Assembly: GCF_002148795.1 (NCBI RefSeq)
Contig: NZ_MPOB01000015.1
Location: 1-58,171 of the forward strand
Direction: 5' to 3'
Length of the DNA stretch: 58,171 bases
From: Oceanibaculum nanhaiense
GTDB taxonomy: Bacteria > Pseudomonadota > Alphaproteobacteria > Oceanibaculales > Oceanibaculaceae
In this document: positions 24,477-32,789 of the stretch, piece by piece
Position numbering within the stretch: position 1 is the stretch's first letter
Layout of the letters: each line of letters begins with the position of its first letter
Position numbers and translations under genes: made by a program
The notes under the pieces: generated by a model
Database searches by the model: none
Told to the model about the DNA's origin: nothing
The model's input: only the letters and a program-made list of their open reading frames with translations

Positions 24477-26528
24477 TCACTTCACCTGCGATGGCAGCCA
24501 GAGAACGATTTCCGGGTAGAAATAGGTCAGCGTCAGGAAGGCCAGCATGATCGCCACGAACGGCAGCACGCCATAGACGATCTCCTTCAGCGGCACATCC
24601 CCGCCGACGCCGCGCAGGATGAACAGCACGATGCCGACCGGCGGCGTCACCAGCCCGACCTCGATCATCACCACCAGGAAAACGCCGAACCATAGCGGGT
24701 CTAGCCCGAGCGACAGGATGATCGGGAAAACCACCGGCAGCGTCATCAGCATCATCGAGATGGATTCGATGAACATGCCGAGCACGATATACAGGCAGGC
24801 GATGATGATGAGCACCATCCAGGGCGCCATCTCCGCCGCCTCGACGACGCTGACCAGGGTGCGCGGAATGCGCAGATAGTCGAACACCCAGCTCATGATC
24901 GAGGCGCCGACGACGATGAGCAGCAGGAACGAGGTGACGCGCACGGTCTCCATCGCCGTCTCGTAGATCAGCTTCCAGGTCAGGATGCCGCGGAACAGGC
25001 AGACCACGAGCGACGCGACGGCGCCAATGCCGCCCGCCTCGCTGGGTGTCGCCACACCGGCATAGAGCGATCCCAGAACCACCAGGATGATGAACAGGAA
25101 GGGAAAGACCGAGGCCGAGCCGCGAATCTTCTGCTTGAAGGTGAAGGACTCGCCACGCGGCGTCGCACCGGGACGCAGCGCCGACCAGAGGGCAACCCCG
25201 CCCATGAAGCACAGGCTGAGCAGGATGCCGGGGATCACCCCGGCCATGAACAGCTTGGTGACCGGCACACCAACCGTCGTGCCATAGATGATCATGGCGA
25301 TGCTGGGCGGGATCAGGATGCCCAGCGTGGCGCCGGCAGCGACCACCCCATAGGTCAGGCGCTGGCTGTAGCCGCGCGAAATCATCTCCGGGCAGGCAAC
25401 CTTGCCCATGGTCGCGGCGGTGGCGAGGCTGGAGCCGGAGACTGCCGCGAACACCGCGGAAGCGCCCACGGCGGCATGCGCGACGCCGCCCGGCGTGCGG
25501 CCGAACCAGCAGGTCAGCGCGTCGAACATCTCCCGCGCGACGCCGCTGCGGATCAGCACCGCCCCCATCAGCACGAACATCGGTACGGCGGTCAGGGTGA
25601 AGGTGTTCACGCTGTTCCACGACCGTTCGGCCAGCAGCGACAGCTGCGGCATCGGCAGCAGGAACATCAGCCCCAGCAGGCCAACGCTGCCAAGGGTCAG
25701 CGCCACGCGGACGCCCAGCACCAGAAACAGGAACAGGGTCGCCACCAGCAAAACGCCCAGCAGCAGCAGCGGGGTTCCCTTGGCCAGCCAGAAGACCATG
25801 CCGGTGCCGCCGATAACCAGCACCAGCATCAGCGCAACACGCCAACCGCTGACGACAAGGCAGCCCAGCAGCAGCGTGGCGATGATGGCAAGTGAGCCGG
25901 CATCCAGCCGGAGCCCGTCCAGATACACGGGCCGCGGGCCAAGCCAGAGCAGGAAGCCGGCAAGCAATGCGAGTCCGATCAGCAGCCCGGCCTCGATACG
26001 CCAGCCTGGCCGGGCGGCGCGCAGCAGATCGCCGAGGATGGCCAGCGCGAAAGCGGCGTAGCCGAGCGACACCGCCAGTTCGGGAATCCATTGTGGCGTC
26101 CCCAGCAAGCCCCAGTCGCGGGTGCCGTTGACATATTCCTGATAATTGAAGCTGATCATCTGCCAGCCGGTGAACAGCACGAACAGCAACCCGGCCCAGT
26201 TGGCGAAGAGATTCAGGAATGCCTGGATGTTTTCGCTAACATTGGCGAGCAGCAGCTCGACCTGCACATGATCGTCGGAACGCTGTGCCTGGGCGAGCCC
26301 CAGAAAGGTCATTCCGACCAGAAGATATGTCGCGACATCGCTGCCCCAGTAGGTCGGCTCGTTCAGGAAATATCGGGAAAACACCTCGAAACACACGATC
26401 AGCGTCATCGCGATGAGGGCGACCGCACTGAGCCCTCCCGTGAAGCGGGACACGCTGTCGATGGCACGGACGGTCTGGGACCGCGCCTTGTCGTTCGAAG
26501 CCGGGAAACTCCCGGTTCCTATGGTCAT
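24477..26528 (-). CDS. dctQM: Fused TRAP transporter permease (DctQ-DctM)
   Basis: A 683-residue inner-membrane protein. Residues ~20-190 are the four-helix small subunit (DctQ: VFSRYFLNEPTYWGSDVATYLLVGMTFLG), then ~60 residues of extra hydrophobic linker helices, and from ~255 to the end the large subunit (DctM) with GVAREMFDALTCWFGRTPGG, SGSSLATAATMG, PPSIAMIIYG and the late TPPVGIVLFILRG. Start chosen at ATG 26528 with AGGAGA upstream. There is no stop or frameshift between the halves, so the fusion is genuine. With the divergent solute-binding protein it would import a small organic acid using the sodium or proton gradient. It is probably controlled by the LacI site at 26816. Confidence 0.93.
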   Translation of the reverse strand: MTIGTGSFPASNDKARSQTVRAIDSVSRFTGGLSAVALIAMTLIVCFEVFSRYFLNEPTYWGSDVATYLLVGMTFLGLAQAQRSDDHVQVELLLANVSENIQAFLNLFANWAGLLFVLFTGWQMISFNYQEYVNGTRDWGLLGTPQWIPELAVSLGYAAFALAILGDLLRAARPGWRIEAGLLIGLALLAGFLLWLGPRPVYLDGLRLDAGSLAIIATLLLGCLVVSGWRVALMLVLVIGGTGMVFWLAKGTPLLLLGVLLVATLFLFLVLGVRVALTLGSVGLLGLMFLLPMPQLSLLAERSWNSVNTFTLTAVPMFVLMGAVLIRSGVAREMFDALTCWFGRTPGGVAHAAVGASAVFAAVSGSSLATAATMGKVACPEMISRGYSQRLTYGVVAAGATLGILIPPSIAMIIYGTTVGVPVTKLFMAGVIPGILLSLCFMGGVALWSALRPGATPRGESFTFKQKIRGSASVFPFLFIILVVLGSLYAGVATPSEAGGIGAVASLVVCLFRGILTWKLIYETAMETVRVTSFLLLIVVGASIMSWVFDYLRIPRTLVSVVEAAEMAPWMVLIIIACLYIVLGMFIESISMMLMTLPVVFPIILSLGLDPLWFGVFLVVMIEVGLVTPPVGIVLFILRGVGGDVPLKEIVYGVLPFVAIMLAFLTLTYFYPEIVLWLPSQVK

Positions 26529-26808
26529 GGAATGTCTCCTGAGATGGCAATCGGCGTTGAATCGGAACGGCGGGGGGCGGTCCCTGCGCCGCCGCCGCAC
26601 AAGAAAATCCACCCCCGGACTCGGGCGTCGAGGAACGCTAGCCCGGGGATTATGTCGTTGCAATGAAGGCGCATGATCGTATTATCTTGCTGCTTGTGGC
26701 CTTGTTTTTCGGCCTCCAAAAAAGGCAATGGCGTTGAGCCGGCGCCATAACCATCGGAAATTCCCCACTGTCGTTTCGAAGTATGCAGACAACAACGGGA
26801 GGAGCGCA

Positions 26809-27879
26809 ATGTTAATGTTATCGATAACGTCTCGAATGAGGCTTCTGACAAAATCCACTGGCGGCACGGCGTTTTCGGCGCTGATGGCGCCGGTTCTGGC
26901 GATCGCCATCGCCCTTGGCGCGTCATCCACCGCCAAGGCGCAGGATTTCGACCTGACCATGGGCATCCTGCCCGCACCGAACTCGCTTTACCTGAAGATG
27001 ATGCAGCAGGTGCCCGAACGCTTCGAGCGGGCGACCGGCGGCAAGGTGAAGGTGACGCTGAACGATTCGCTCGTCGGCGGCACGCAGATCACGGCCTCGG
27101 TCCGCGATGGCCGGGTGCCGATGTCGGGGGCGCTACACACCTATCTGGCGGCGGAAGAGCCGCGCATGGGCGTGTTCAACCTGCCCGGCCTGGTCAACGG
27201 CATGCCGGAATACGCCTATCTGTGCAAATCCTTCTGGTGCAAGGATGTCGAAAAGCTCTGGGCGGAGAAATGGAACTCCGTCGTCCTCGCCGAGGGCGCA
27301 TGGTGCAGCCAGGCCCTGTTCTCCAAGGAGCCGATCCGCACGCTGGAGGACTTCAAGGGCAAGAAGCTGCGCGTCCATAACCCGCAGACCGCCTCGCTGA
27401 TGGAAGCGGTCGGCGCCAAGCCGACGCCGCTGCCGCTGTCCGAGATTCCGCCGGCCCTCGAACGCGGCGTCATCGACGGTGTCTTCACCTCGACCTGCTA
27501 TGGCAATGGCCAGGAATACTGGCGTCTTGCCCCGAACGTGCAGAACTGGAAGGTCGGCCCGATCACCGGCTGGGTCGTCATCGTCAACAAGGACATCTGG
27601 GAGAAGATCCCGGCTGATCTGCGCACCGCGATCCGCAAGGAGATGCAGGCGCTGGAGGACGAGGCGCTCTACAATTTCTACGCCCATGTCAACGAGGCCG
27701 TGGCCAACATGAAGAAGAACGGCATCGAACTGTGGACCGCGCCGCAGTCCGAGGTCGATCGCCTGACCGCCGATCAGTACTCGCAGGCGGCCTACAAGTC
27801 GTTCTACGAGCGGGCCAAGGCCGTCGGTTTCGACGGCGAGGCCTATGTGCAGAAAGCGCGCGAGGCGCTCGGCAAGTAA
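26809..27879 (+). CDS. dctP: TRAP transporter solute-binding protein (DctP family)
   Basis: A 356-residue periplasmic binding protein. Residues 1-44 form a long signal peptide ending AKA; the mature protein has LTMGILPAPNSLYLKMMQQVPERF, the ligand-carboxylate Arg block GKKLRVHNPQTASLMEAVGA, and PPALERGVIDGVFTS. Start chosen at ATG 26809 behind GGGAGGAG. An operator-like palindrome sits at codons 3-7. Four cysteines in the mature part (CKSFWC, WCSQ, STCYG) are unusual for this family and could form disulfides. It is divergent from the permease and followed by a strong terminator, so it forms its own unit. Ligand probably a carboxylate; identity unknown. Confidence 0.92.
   Translation: MLMLSITSRMRLLTKSTGGTAFSALMAPVLAIAIALGASSTAKAQDFDLTMGILPAPNSLYLKMMQQVPERFERATGGKVKVTLNDSLVGGTQITASVRDGRVPMSGALHTYLAAEEPRMGVFNLPGLVNGMPEYAYLCKSFWCKDVEKLWAEKWNSVVLAEGAWCSQALFSKEPIRTLEDFKGKKLRVHNPQTASLMEAVGAKPTPLPLSEIPPALERGVIDGVFTSTCYGNGQEYWRLAPNVQNWKVGPITGWVVIVNKDIWEKIPADLRTAIRKEMQALEDEALYNFYAHVNEAVANMKKNGIELWTAPQSEVDRLTADQYSQAAYKSFYERAKAVGFDGEAYVQKAREALGK
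26816..26829. promoter_or_regulatory. LacI-type operator, site A (TGTTATCGATAACG)
   Basis: A 12-base perfect palindrome GTTATCGATAAC (26817-26828), matching TGTTATCGATAACA at 30603. It lies just inside the dctP reading frame (codons 3-7), where a bound repressor would block elongation or initiation. It is the presumed site of the LacI regulator encoded at 30661-31716. Confidence 0.7.
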
Positions 27880-27893
27880 CGCCTGGAACAAGA

Positions 27894-27936
27894 GACGGCA
27901 CGCCTTACCGCTGTAAGGTGTGCCGTCTTTCTTTTT
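27894..27936 (+). terminator. Rho-independent terminator after dctP
   Basis: A long stem reading GACGGCAC.CCTTAC against GTAAGG.GTGCCGTC, with one mismatched position and a 3-base loop (27894-27927), is followed by TTTCTTTTT (27928-27936). It separates dctP from the CMD gene by 15 bases after the stop. Confidence 0.92.
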
Positions 27937-27963
27937 GCCCGAAACCATCAGGAGAATACGCAT

Positions 27964-28344
27964 ATGGACAAGGATCTGTTCGAGAAGGGCCTGGCCAAGC
28001 GCAAGGCGACGCTGGGTGCCGCCTATGTGGAAAAGAACCTCGCCGCCGCCGACGATTTCACGCGCCCCTTCCAGGAAGCCATGACCGAATGGTGCTGGGG
28101 TTTCGGCTGGGGCGACGAGGCCCTCGACCCCAAGACCCGCAGCCTGATGAACCTGACCATGCTGGGGGCGCTCGGGCGCCTGCACGAATGGGAGACGCAT
28201 TGCCGCGGTGCGCTCAACAATGGCGTGACCAAGGACGAGATTCGCGCCGCTGTCCACGTCATCGCCATCTATTGCGGCGTGCCGATGGGCCTGGAATGCT
28301 TCCGCGTGGCGCGCAAGGTTCTGGAAGAAGCGGGCGAGCTGTAA
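27964..28344 (+). CDS. Carboxymuconolactone decarboxylase (CMD) family protein
   Basis: A 126-residue, all-helical protein matching single-domain gamma-carboxymuconolactone decarboxylases: LDPKTRSLMNLTMLGALGRLHEWETHCRGALNNGVTKDEIRAAVHVIAIYCGVP (~52-105). It has no CxxC, so it is not an AhpD-type peroxidase. AGGAGA precedes the ATG. True CMDs decarboxylate 4-carboxymuconolactone in protocatechuate breakdown, but no other gene of that path is here, and this family is often found as an accessory in other catabolic clusters. It is followed 34 bases later by the PrpD-family gene. Confidence 0.85.
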   Translation: MDKDLFEKGLAKRKATLGAAYVEKNLAAADDFTRPFQEAMTEWCWGFGWGDEALDPKTRSLMNLTMLGALGRLHEWETHCRGALNNGVTKDEIRAAVHVIAIYCGVPMGLECFRVARKVLEEAGEL

Positions 28345-28378
28345 AACCGCCTGCCCTCACGTAAAGGATACCGGAATC

Positions 28379-29746
28379 ATGTCCGCGCACATCGCCGCCG
28401 ATGACAGGGTGTCGGCCGTTCTGGCCGATTTCGTCGCCAACTCCCGCTGGGAAGACCTGCCGGAAACTGTCCGGCATGCCGCCCGGCGGTCGCTGCTGAA
28501 CGGCCTGGCGACTGCCTTCGCCGGCAGTGGCGACAGCGCCATCGATATCGCCGCCAGGACGATGCTGCCCTTCGCAGGCACGGCGGAGGCGACGCTGATT
28601 GGCCGCGCCGAGAAGGCCGACGCGATGACCGCCGCCTTCCTGAACGCGGCGGCGATGAACGTGCATGATTTCGACGACACGCATATCCGTACCGTCATCC
28701 ACCCCGCCGCCCCGGTGGCGCCGGCGCTGCTGGCGCTGGCCGAGCGGCAGCGTATATCCGGCGCGGCGCTGCTGCACGGGCTGGCGCTCGGCATCGAGGC
28801 GGCGTGCCGGATCGGCAATGCGGTCTCGCCCGGCCATTACGCGCGCGGCTGGCACATCACCGCGACCTGCGGCGTGTTCGGCGCCGCCGTGGCGGTCGGC
28901 AAGGTGCTCGGTCAGGACAGTCGGACGCTGGTGCATGCCCTGGGCGCCGCCTCGGCGCAATCCTCCGGGCTCGTGGAAACCCTCGGCTTTATGGCCAAGA
29001 GCATCGGCGTCGGCAGCGCCTGCCGCGGCGGCCTGCTGGCAGCACTGCTGGCGGAGAACGGCTTGGGCGGCCCCGAAAGGCCGCTGGAAGGGCCGCGCGG
29101 CTTCCTGACCGTCACCGGCGACAAGCCGGATTTCGGGCAGGTGACGGGTGATCTCGGGACACGGTGGGAGGTGCTGCGTAATATCCACAAGCCCTATCCC
29201 TGCGGCGTGGTGCTGTTCCCGGTGATCGACGCCTGCCTGGCGCTGAAGAATGAGCACGGCATTCAGACGGATGAGATCGAGGCGGTGACGCTGTACGGCC
29301 ACCCGCTGCTGCGCCAGCGCACCGACCGTCCCAATGTCGAAACCGGTCGGGAGGCGCAGGTCAGCGCCCAGCACGCGGTTGCCGTCTGCTTCCTGACTGG
29401 CAAGGCCGGGCTGGAACAGTTCAGCGATGCGGCGGTCGCCGATCCCGAAGTGCTGGCGCTGCGGGCGCGGGTGCGGATGGAGGATGAGGCCGGCCGCGAC
29501 TTCACCGGCGTGCGCGCGGTCGTCAGCCTGAAGGACGGGCGGTCCGAGGAAATCACCATTACCGACGCGAAGGGGACCGATAACGGCCCCTTGAGCGATG
29601 GCGAGATCGAGGCGAAGTTCCGCACGCTCGCCGCTTACGGCGCGCCGCACTGCCGCGATGCGGAGAAGCTGATCGACGCCGTATGGTCGCTGGATACGAG
29701 CGCAGATGCCGGCGCGATCATGGCGCTGGCGCGGCCCGCTCCTTAA
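28379..29746 (+). CDS. MmgE/PrpD-family protein
   Basis: A 455-residue protein of the 2-methylcitrate dehydratase superfamily. It has the N-terminal helical domain and the core with MNVHDFDDTHIRTVIHPAAPVAPALLALAE (~93-122), followed by RGWHITATCGVFGAAVAVGKVLG and IHKPYPCGVVLFPVIDACL. Members include 2-methylcitrate dehydratase, cis-aconitate decarboxylase and iminodisuccinate epimerase, so the reaction is an elimination, decarboxylation or epimerisation on a polycarboxylate, which is not decidable here. It is likely co-transcribed with the CMD gene and convergent with the SDR gene 6 bases away. No methylcitrate synthase is near, arguing against a propionate role. Confidence 0.86.
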   Translation: MSAHIAADDRVSAVLADFVANSRWEDLPETVRHAARRSLLNGLATAFAGSGDSAIDIAARTMLPFAGTAEATLIGRAEKADAMTAAFLNAAAMNVHDFDDTHIRTVIHPAAPVAPALLALAERQRISGAALLHGLALGIEAACRIGNAVSPGHYARGWHITATCGVFGAAVAVGKVLGQDSRTLVHALGAASAQSSGLVETLGFMAKSIGVGSACRGGLLAALLAENGLGGPERPLEGPRGFLTVTGDKPDFGQVTGDLGTRWEVLRNIHKPYPCGVVLFPVIDACLALKNEHGIQTDEIEAVTLYGHPLLRQRTDRPNVETGREAQVSAQHAVAVCFLTGKAGLEQFSDAAVADPEVLALRARVRMEDEAGRDFTGVRAVVSLKDGRSEEITITDAKGTDNGPLSDGEIEAKFRTLAAYGAPHCRDAEKLIDAVWSLDTSADAGAIMALARPAP

Positions 29747-29752
29747 ATAGCC

Positions 29753-30553
29753 TCAGCTCGCCGACCAGGCGAGATCGACCGGCAGCACCGCGCCGTTGAT
29801 ATCCCGGCCGGCCGGACCGCACAGGAAGGCGACGAATTCGGCGACGCTCTCCGGCGCGATAAAGCGGCCGGACGGCTGCTTGCCGGCAAGGAAGCGGCCC
29901 ACCGCCTCCTGCTCGGAGAGGCCCTGCTCCGCCATCGTGGCCTTGATGACGCGGCTGCTGTGCGTCGTGTTCACCGAGCCGGGGCAGATCGCGTTGCAGG
30001 TAATCTCGTGTTCAAGGGTTTCCATGGCGACGGCGCGGGTCAGGCCGATCAGCGCGGTCTTGGCAACGACGTAGCTGGCGCGGTTGGCGGCACCGATCAT
30101 CCCGTAGATCGACGACATGTTGACGATACGGCCCCAGTTGCGGGCCTTCATGCCGGGCATGGTGCAGCGGATCGTGTTGAAGGCGGAATTCAGGTTCACC
30201 GCCATGGCACGGTCCCAGTCGGCCGGTTTGGTATCTTCGATCAGCCCGAAAAGCCGCGTCACCGCGTTATTGACCAGGATATCGACGCCGCCGAAACGCG
30301 CGTTCGCCGCCGCGACCATCGCCTCCACCTGGGCGGCATCGCCGACATCGGCGCCATCATAGATCACATCGACATCGTGCGCCTTCAGGGCCGCGATCTT
30401 GTCCGCGACCTCTGCCTCGCGCTCGATGCCGTTCAGGACGATGTTGCAGCCGCTTGCCGCCAGCCGCTCCGCGACGGCATAGCCGATCCCCGCCGTCGAA
30501 CCGGTGATGAGTGCACTCCTACCCTTGAGCATGCGTGGCTTAACCTCGTTCAT
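29753..30553 (-). CDS. SDR oxidoreductase, 3-hydroxybutyrate-dehydrogenase-like
   Basis: A 266-residue classical short-chain dehydrogenase: TGSTAGIG dinucleotide motif (~residues 17-24), catalytic S-Y-K in SSIYG and SYVVAK, and ITCNAICPGSVNT. Overall it most resembles D-3-hydroxybutyrate dehydrogenases (for example FGGVDILVNNA, MPGMKARNWGRIVNMSS). The usual NNAG is NNAV here, a mild deviation. Substrate is probably a hydroxy acid or sugar acid. It is transcribed alone from a promoter carrying operator site B, so it is likely controlled by the LacI regulator upstream. Confidence 0.85.
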   Translation of the reverse strand: MNEVKPRMLKGRSALITGSTAGIGYAVAERLAASGCNIVLNGIEREAEVADKIAALKAHDVDVIYDGADVGDAAQVEAMVAAANARFGGVDILVNNAVTRLFGLIEDTKPADWDRAMAVNLNSAFNTIRCTMPGMKARNWGRIVNMSSIYGMIGAANRASYVVAKTALIGLTRAVAMETLEHEITCNAICPGSVNTTHSSRVIKATMAEQGLSEQEAVGRFLAGKQPSGRFIAPESVAEFVAFLCGPAGRDINGAVLPVDLAWSAS

Positions 30554-30602
30554 ATCGTCAGGACACCCGCACCAGCCCAGGCTTTGCGTGTGGGCACGTA
30601 TC

Positions 30603-30616
30603 TGTTATCGATAACA
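30603..30616. promoter_or_regulatory. LacI-type operator, site B (TGTTATCGATAACA)
   Basis: A perfect 14-base palindrome 50 bases upstream of the SDR start, on the minus strand preceded by a TTGACT -35-like hexamer (30635-30630) at a spacing that would place the operator over the -10 region. It is the best match to the shared motif of sites A and C. Confidence 0.8.
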
Positions 30617-30660
30617 TCTATTTATGCCAAGTCAAGCGGGCTGACGATGGCATTCGCCCG

Positions 30661-31716
30661 TCACGTGCTCTCGCGCTGGATGATGTCGAATCCCAGATCC
30701 TTGGCGATAACGCCGCCACCAAGCTTGAGGATGCGTTGCAGGAGGATGTTCGCTGAGAACATGCCGATTTCGCGGCGCGGCAGGCGCAGGGCCGTGATCC
30801 TGGGGACCAGATGATCGAGAATGTCGAGATCGTCGAAGCTGGCGATGGCGATATCCTCCGGCAGGCGGAGGTTCCGGCGCTGGCATTCCAGCGCCGCGCC
30901 GACCGCCAGTACGTCTCCGGAACAGAACACGGCGTCCGGCCGCTTCTTCAGGTCGAGCAGCCGGATCAGCGCGTCCCGGCCACCGGACAGCCCTTCCGGC
31001 GTTTCCAGGATCAGCTGCCGGTCCGGTTTGAGGTCCAGTTCCTCCAGCGCGGCCAGGTAGCCGCTGCGGCGCTGGCGCATGCGGTCATTGGTTTCCGTTG
31101 CCAGCGACACGAAGGCGATGCGGCGGTAACCCCGGCGGTGCAGATGGTGGGTCATCGCCTTCGCCGCCTCGAAATTGGAATAGCTGACCACGATGTCGAT
31201 CGGATCGCGGGTCAGGTCGCCGGTTTCAATGACCGGAATGTCGGCCTTCGTCAGGATGCCGCGAATCCGGGGCGTATGGGCCGTGTTGTGCAGGATGATG
31301 CCGCTGACCTGCTGGCTGAGGAAAGCCAGCACCAGCTTTTCCTCCACTTCCAGCGAATGGCCGCTCTCGGCGATCAGCACATGGAACCCGGCCTTGCCGA
31401 GATTATCGGCGATCGCCTGGATGGTCTCGGCGAACAGCGAGTTGCGCAGGCTGGGGACAATCAGCCCGATGACATCGGAATGCCGCGAGGACAGGTTGCC
31501 GGCCAGGCGGTTGGGGATATAGCCGGTCTTCTCGATGGCGTCGCGGATGCGCTCGCGGGTCTCCTCCGACACGGTATCCGGCGCCCGCAACGCGCGCGAC
31601 ACGGTCATCGCCGACACCCTGGCGAGGCGCGCGACGTCGCTCATGCGCACGGATTTCGCCTGACCTGTAGAATGGGGGCCCGTAAGAACTGTGCCCGCAG
31701 GGATTTTCTTGGACAT
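30661..31716 (-). CDS. LacI-family transcriptional regulator (regulator 1)
   Basis: A 351-residue LacI/GalR repressor. The helix-turn-helix and hinge are at VRMSDVARLARVSAMTVSRALRAPDTVS through GYIPNRLAGNLSSRHSDVIGLIVP (~residues 24-85), then a periplasmic-binding-like ligand domain with DALIRLLDLKKRPDAVFCSGDVLAVGA and IASFDDLD. Start chosen at 31716; 31644 (MSDVARL) is an alternative, and the longer upstream frame lacks similarity. Most likely it binds TGTTATCGATAACA-type sites at 26816, 30603 and 31802, the last in its own divergent promoter, and responds to a metabolite of the TRAP-imported substrate. Ligand unknown. Confidence 0.92.
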   Translation of the reverse strand: MSKKIPAGTVLTGPHSTGQAKSVRMSDVARLARVSAMTVSRALRAPDTVSEETRERIRDAIEKTGYIPNRLAGNLSSRHSDVIGLIVPSLRNSLFAETIQAIADNLGKAGFHVLIAESGHSLEVEEKLVLAFLSQQVSGIILHNTAHTPRIRGILTKADIPVIETGDLTRDPIDIVVSYSNFEAAKAMTHHLHRRGYRRIAFVSLATETNDRMRQRRSGYLAALEELDLKPDRQLILETPEGLSGGRDALIRLLDLKKRPDAVFCSGDVLAVGAALECQRRNLRLPEDIAIASFDDLDILDHLVPRITALRLPRREIGMFSANILLQRILKLGGGVIAKDLGFDIIQREST

Positions 31717-31801
31717 GGCCCGTGCTTCACCGCTTTGCCGAGTGACAGCGCAACTTTGCCCTTTCCAGCCGGCAGTTCCAACGGTAATGTTCCGCTTTGA
31801 A

Positions 31802-31815
31802 TGATATCGATAACA
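31802..31815. promoter_or_regulatory. LacI-type operator, site C (TGATATCGATAACA)
   Basis: It matches sites A and B except for one arm base (GATATC versus GTTATC). It lies in the 170-base gap between the lacI start (31716, minus) and the dehydrogenase start (31887, plus), placed to control both directions. Confidence 0.7.
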
Positions 31816-31886
31816 TATATTGAATGTCGATCCGCCAAGGTGTCCGCGCCGGCTGGCGGGATCGTGGCATGCCATCAGGAGACTAC

Positions 31887-32789
31887 ATGACCCAGGGCAA
31901 GGAAATCGGTTTCATCGGCATTGGCCGCATGGGGGCGCCGATGACGAAGCGGCTGCTGGATGCCGGTTACGCCGTCACCCTCTTCGACAAGAACACCGAG
32001 GCGCTGAAAGCGCTTGAGGCGGCAGGCGCCAGCATAGCGTCCTCGCCGCGCGCCATCGCCGACAAGGTCGATACCGTGCTGCTGTCGCTGCCGACACCAG
32101 CCATTGTCGAGGCCGTCGGGCGCGAACTGGCGGAAGGCAAGGCGCTGCGCACCGTCATCGATCTTTCCACCACCGGGCCGAAAGGCTCCGAGGTGCTGGC
32201 CGGCATCCTCGCCCCGGCGGGGATCGCGCTGGTCGATGCGCCGGTCAGCGGCGGCGTCGCCGGTGCCGCCAAGGGCAGCCTCGCCATCATGGCGGCGGGC
32301 GATCCTGAGCGGCTGGCCGAGACGAGGGCGATCCTCGACTGTTTCGGTAAGGTGTTCATCGCCGGCGACAAGCCGGGCATGGGCCAGACCATCAAGGTCA
32401 TCAATAATCTGATGTCGGTGACGGCGCTGGCCATCGCGTCCGAGGCGCTGGTGCTTGGCAAGGCGTCGGGCCTCGACCCGGACCGGATGATCGAGATCAT
32501 CAACGCCTCCAGCGGCCGTACCAACGCGACCGAGGACAAGATTCCCCGCTTCGTGCTGCCGCGCACCTTCGATTTCGGCTTCGCGCTGGAACTGTCCGAC
32601 AAGGATACGCGGCTCTGTGTCGAGCATGCGGACGCGCTGGGCATGCCGATGATCGTCGGCAGCGCGGTGCGGCAGATGCTGAAGATCGCCATGGCGACAC
32701 AAGGGCGGCAGGGTGACCTGACGTCGATTATCCGTCCCATCGAGGACTGGATGGGCGTCGAGGTGAAAGGCGGCGGCGCTAAATCATGA
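31887..32789 (+). CDS. NAD(P)-dependent beta-hydroxyacid dehydrogenase (HIBADH family)
   Basis: A 300-residue 3-hydroxyisobutyrate/tartronate-semialdehyde reductase family enzyme: Rossmann GFIGIGRMGAPM at the N-terminus, substrate loop DAPVSGGVAGAAKGSLAIMAAG, catalytic Lys in GQTIKVINNLM, and the all-helical C-domain with SELSDKDTRL-type ELSDKDTRLCVEHA. Start chosen at ATG 31887 with CAGGAGA. It oxidises or reduces a beta-hydroxy acid; candidates are tartronate semialdehyde, hydroxyisobutyrate or a sugar-acid derivative. It overlaps the lactonase-like gene by 4 bases (ATGA). Confidence 0.9.
   Translation: MTQGKEIGFIGIGRMGAPMTKRLLDAGYAVTLFDKNTEALKALEAAGASIASSPRAIADKVDTVLLSLPTPAIVEAVGRELAEGKALRTVIDLSTTGPKGSEVLAGILAPAGIALVDAPVSGGVAGAAKGSLAIMAAGDPERLAETRAILDCFGKVFIAGDKPGMGQTIKVINNLMSVTALAIASEALVLGKASGLDPDRMIEIINASSGRTNATEDKIPRFVLPRTFDFGFALELSDKDTRLCVEHADALGMPMIVGSAVRQMLKIAMATQGRQGDLTSIIRPIEDWMGVEVKGGGAKS

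Noticed and set aside
24477-26528. DctQ and DctM as two genes joined by a sequencing error
   Set aside because: The frame is continuous with normal linker helices and one ribosome binding site. Fused TRAP permeases are a known form.
27964-28344. Assignment as PcaC of the protocatechuate pathway
   Set aside because: Only the fold fits; no other beta-ketoadipate gene is in the cluster, so the specific symbol was not given.
28379-29746. Assignment as PrpD 2-methylcitrate dehydratase
   Set aside because: No methylcitrate synthase or lyase is present, and the superfamily includes several other reactions.
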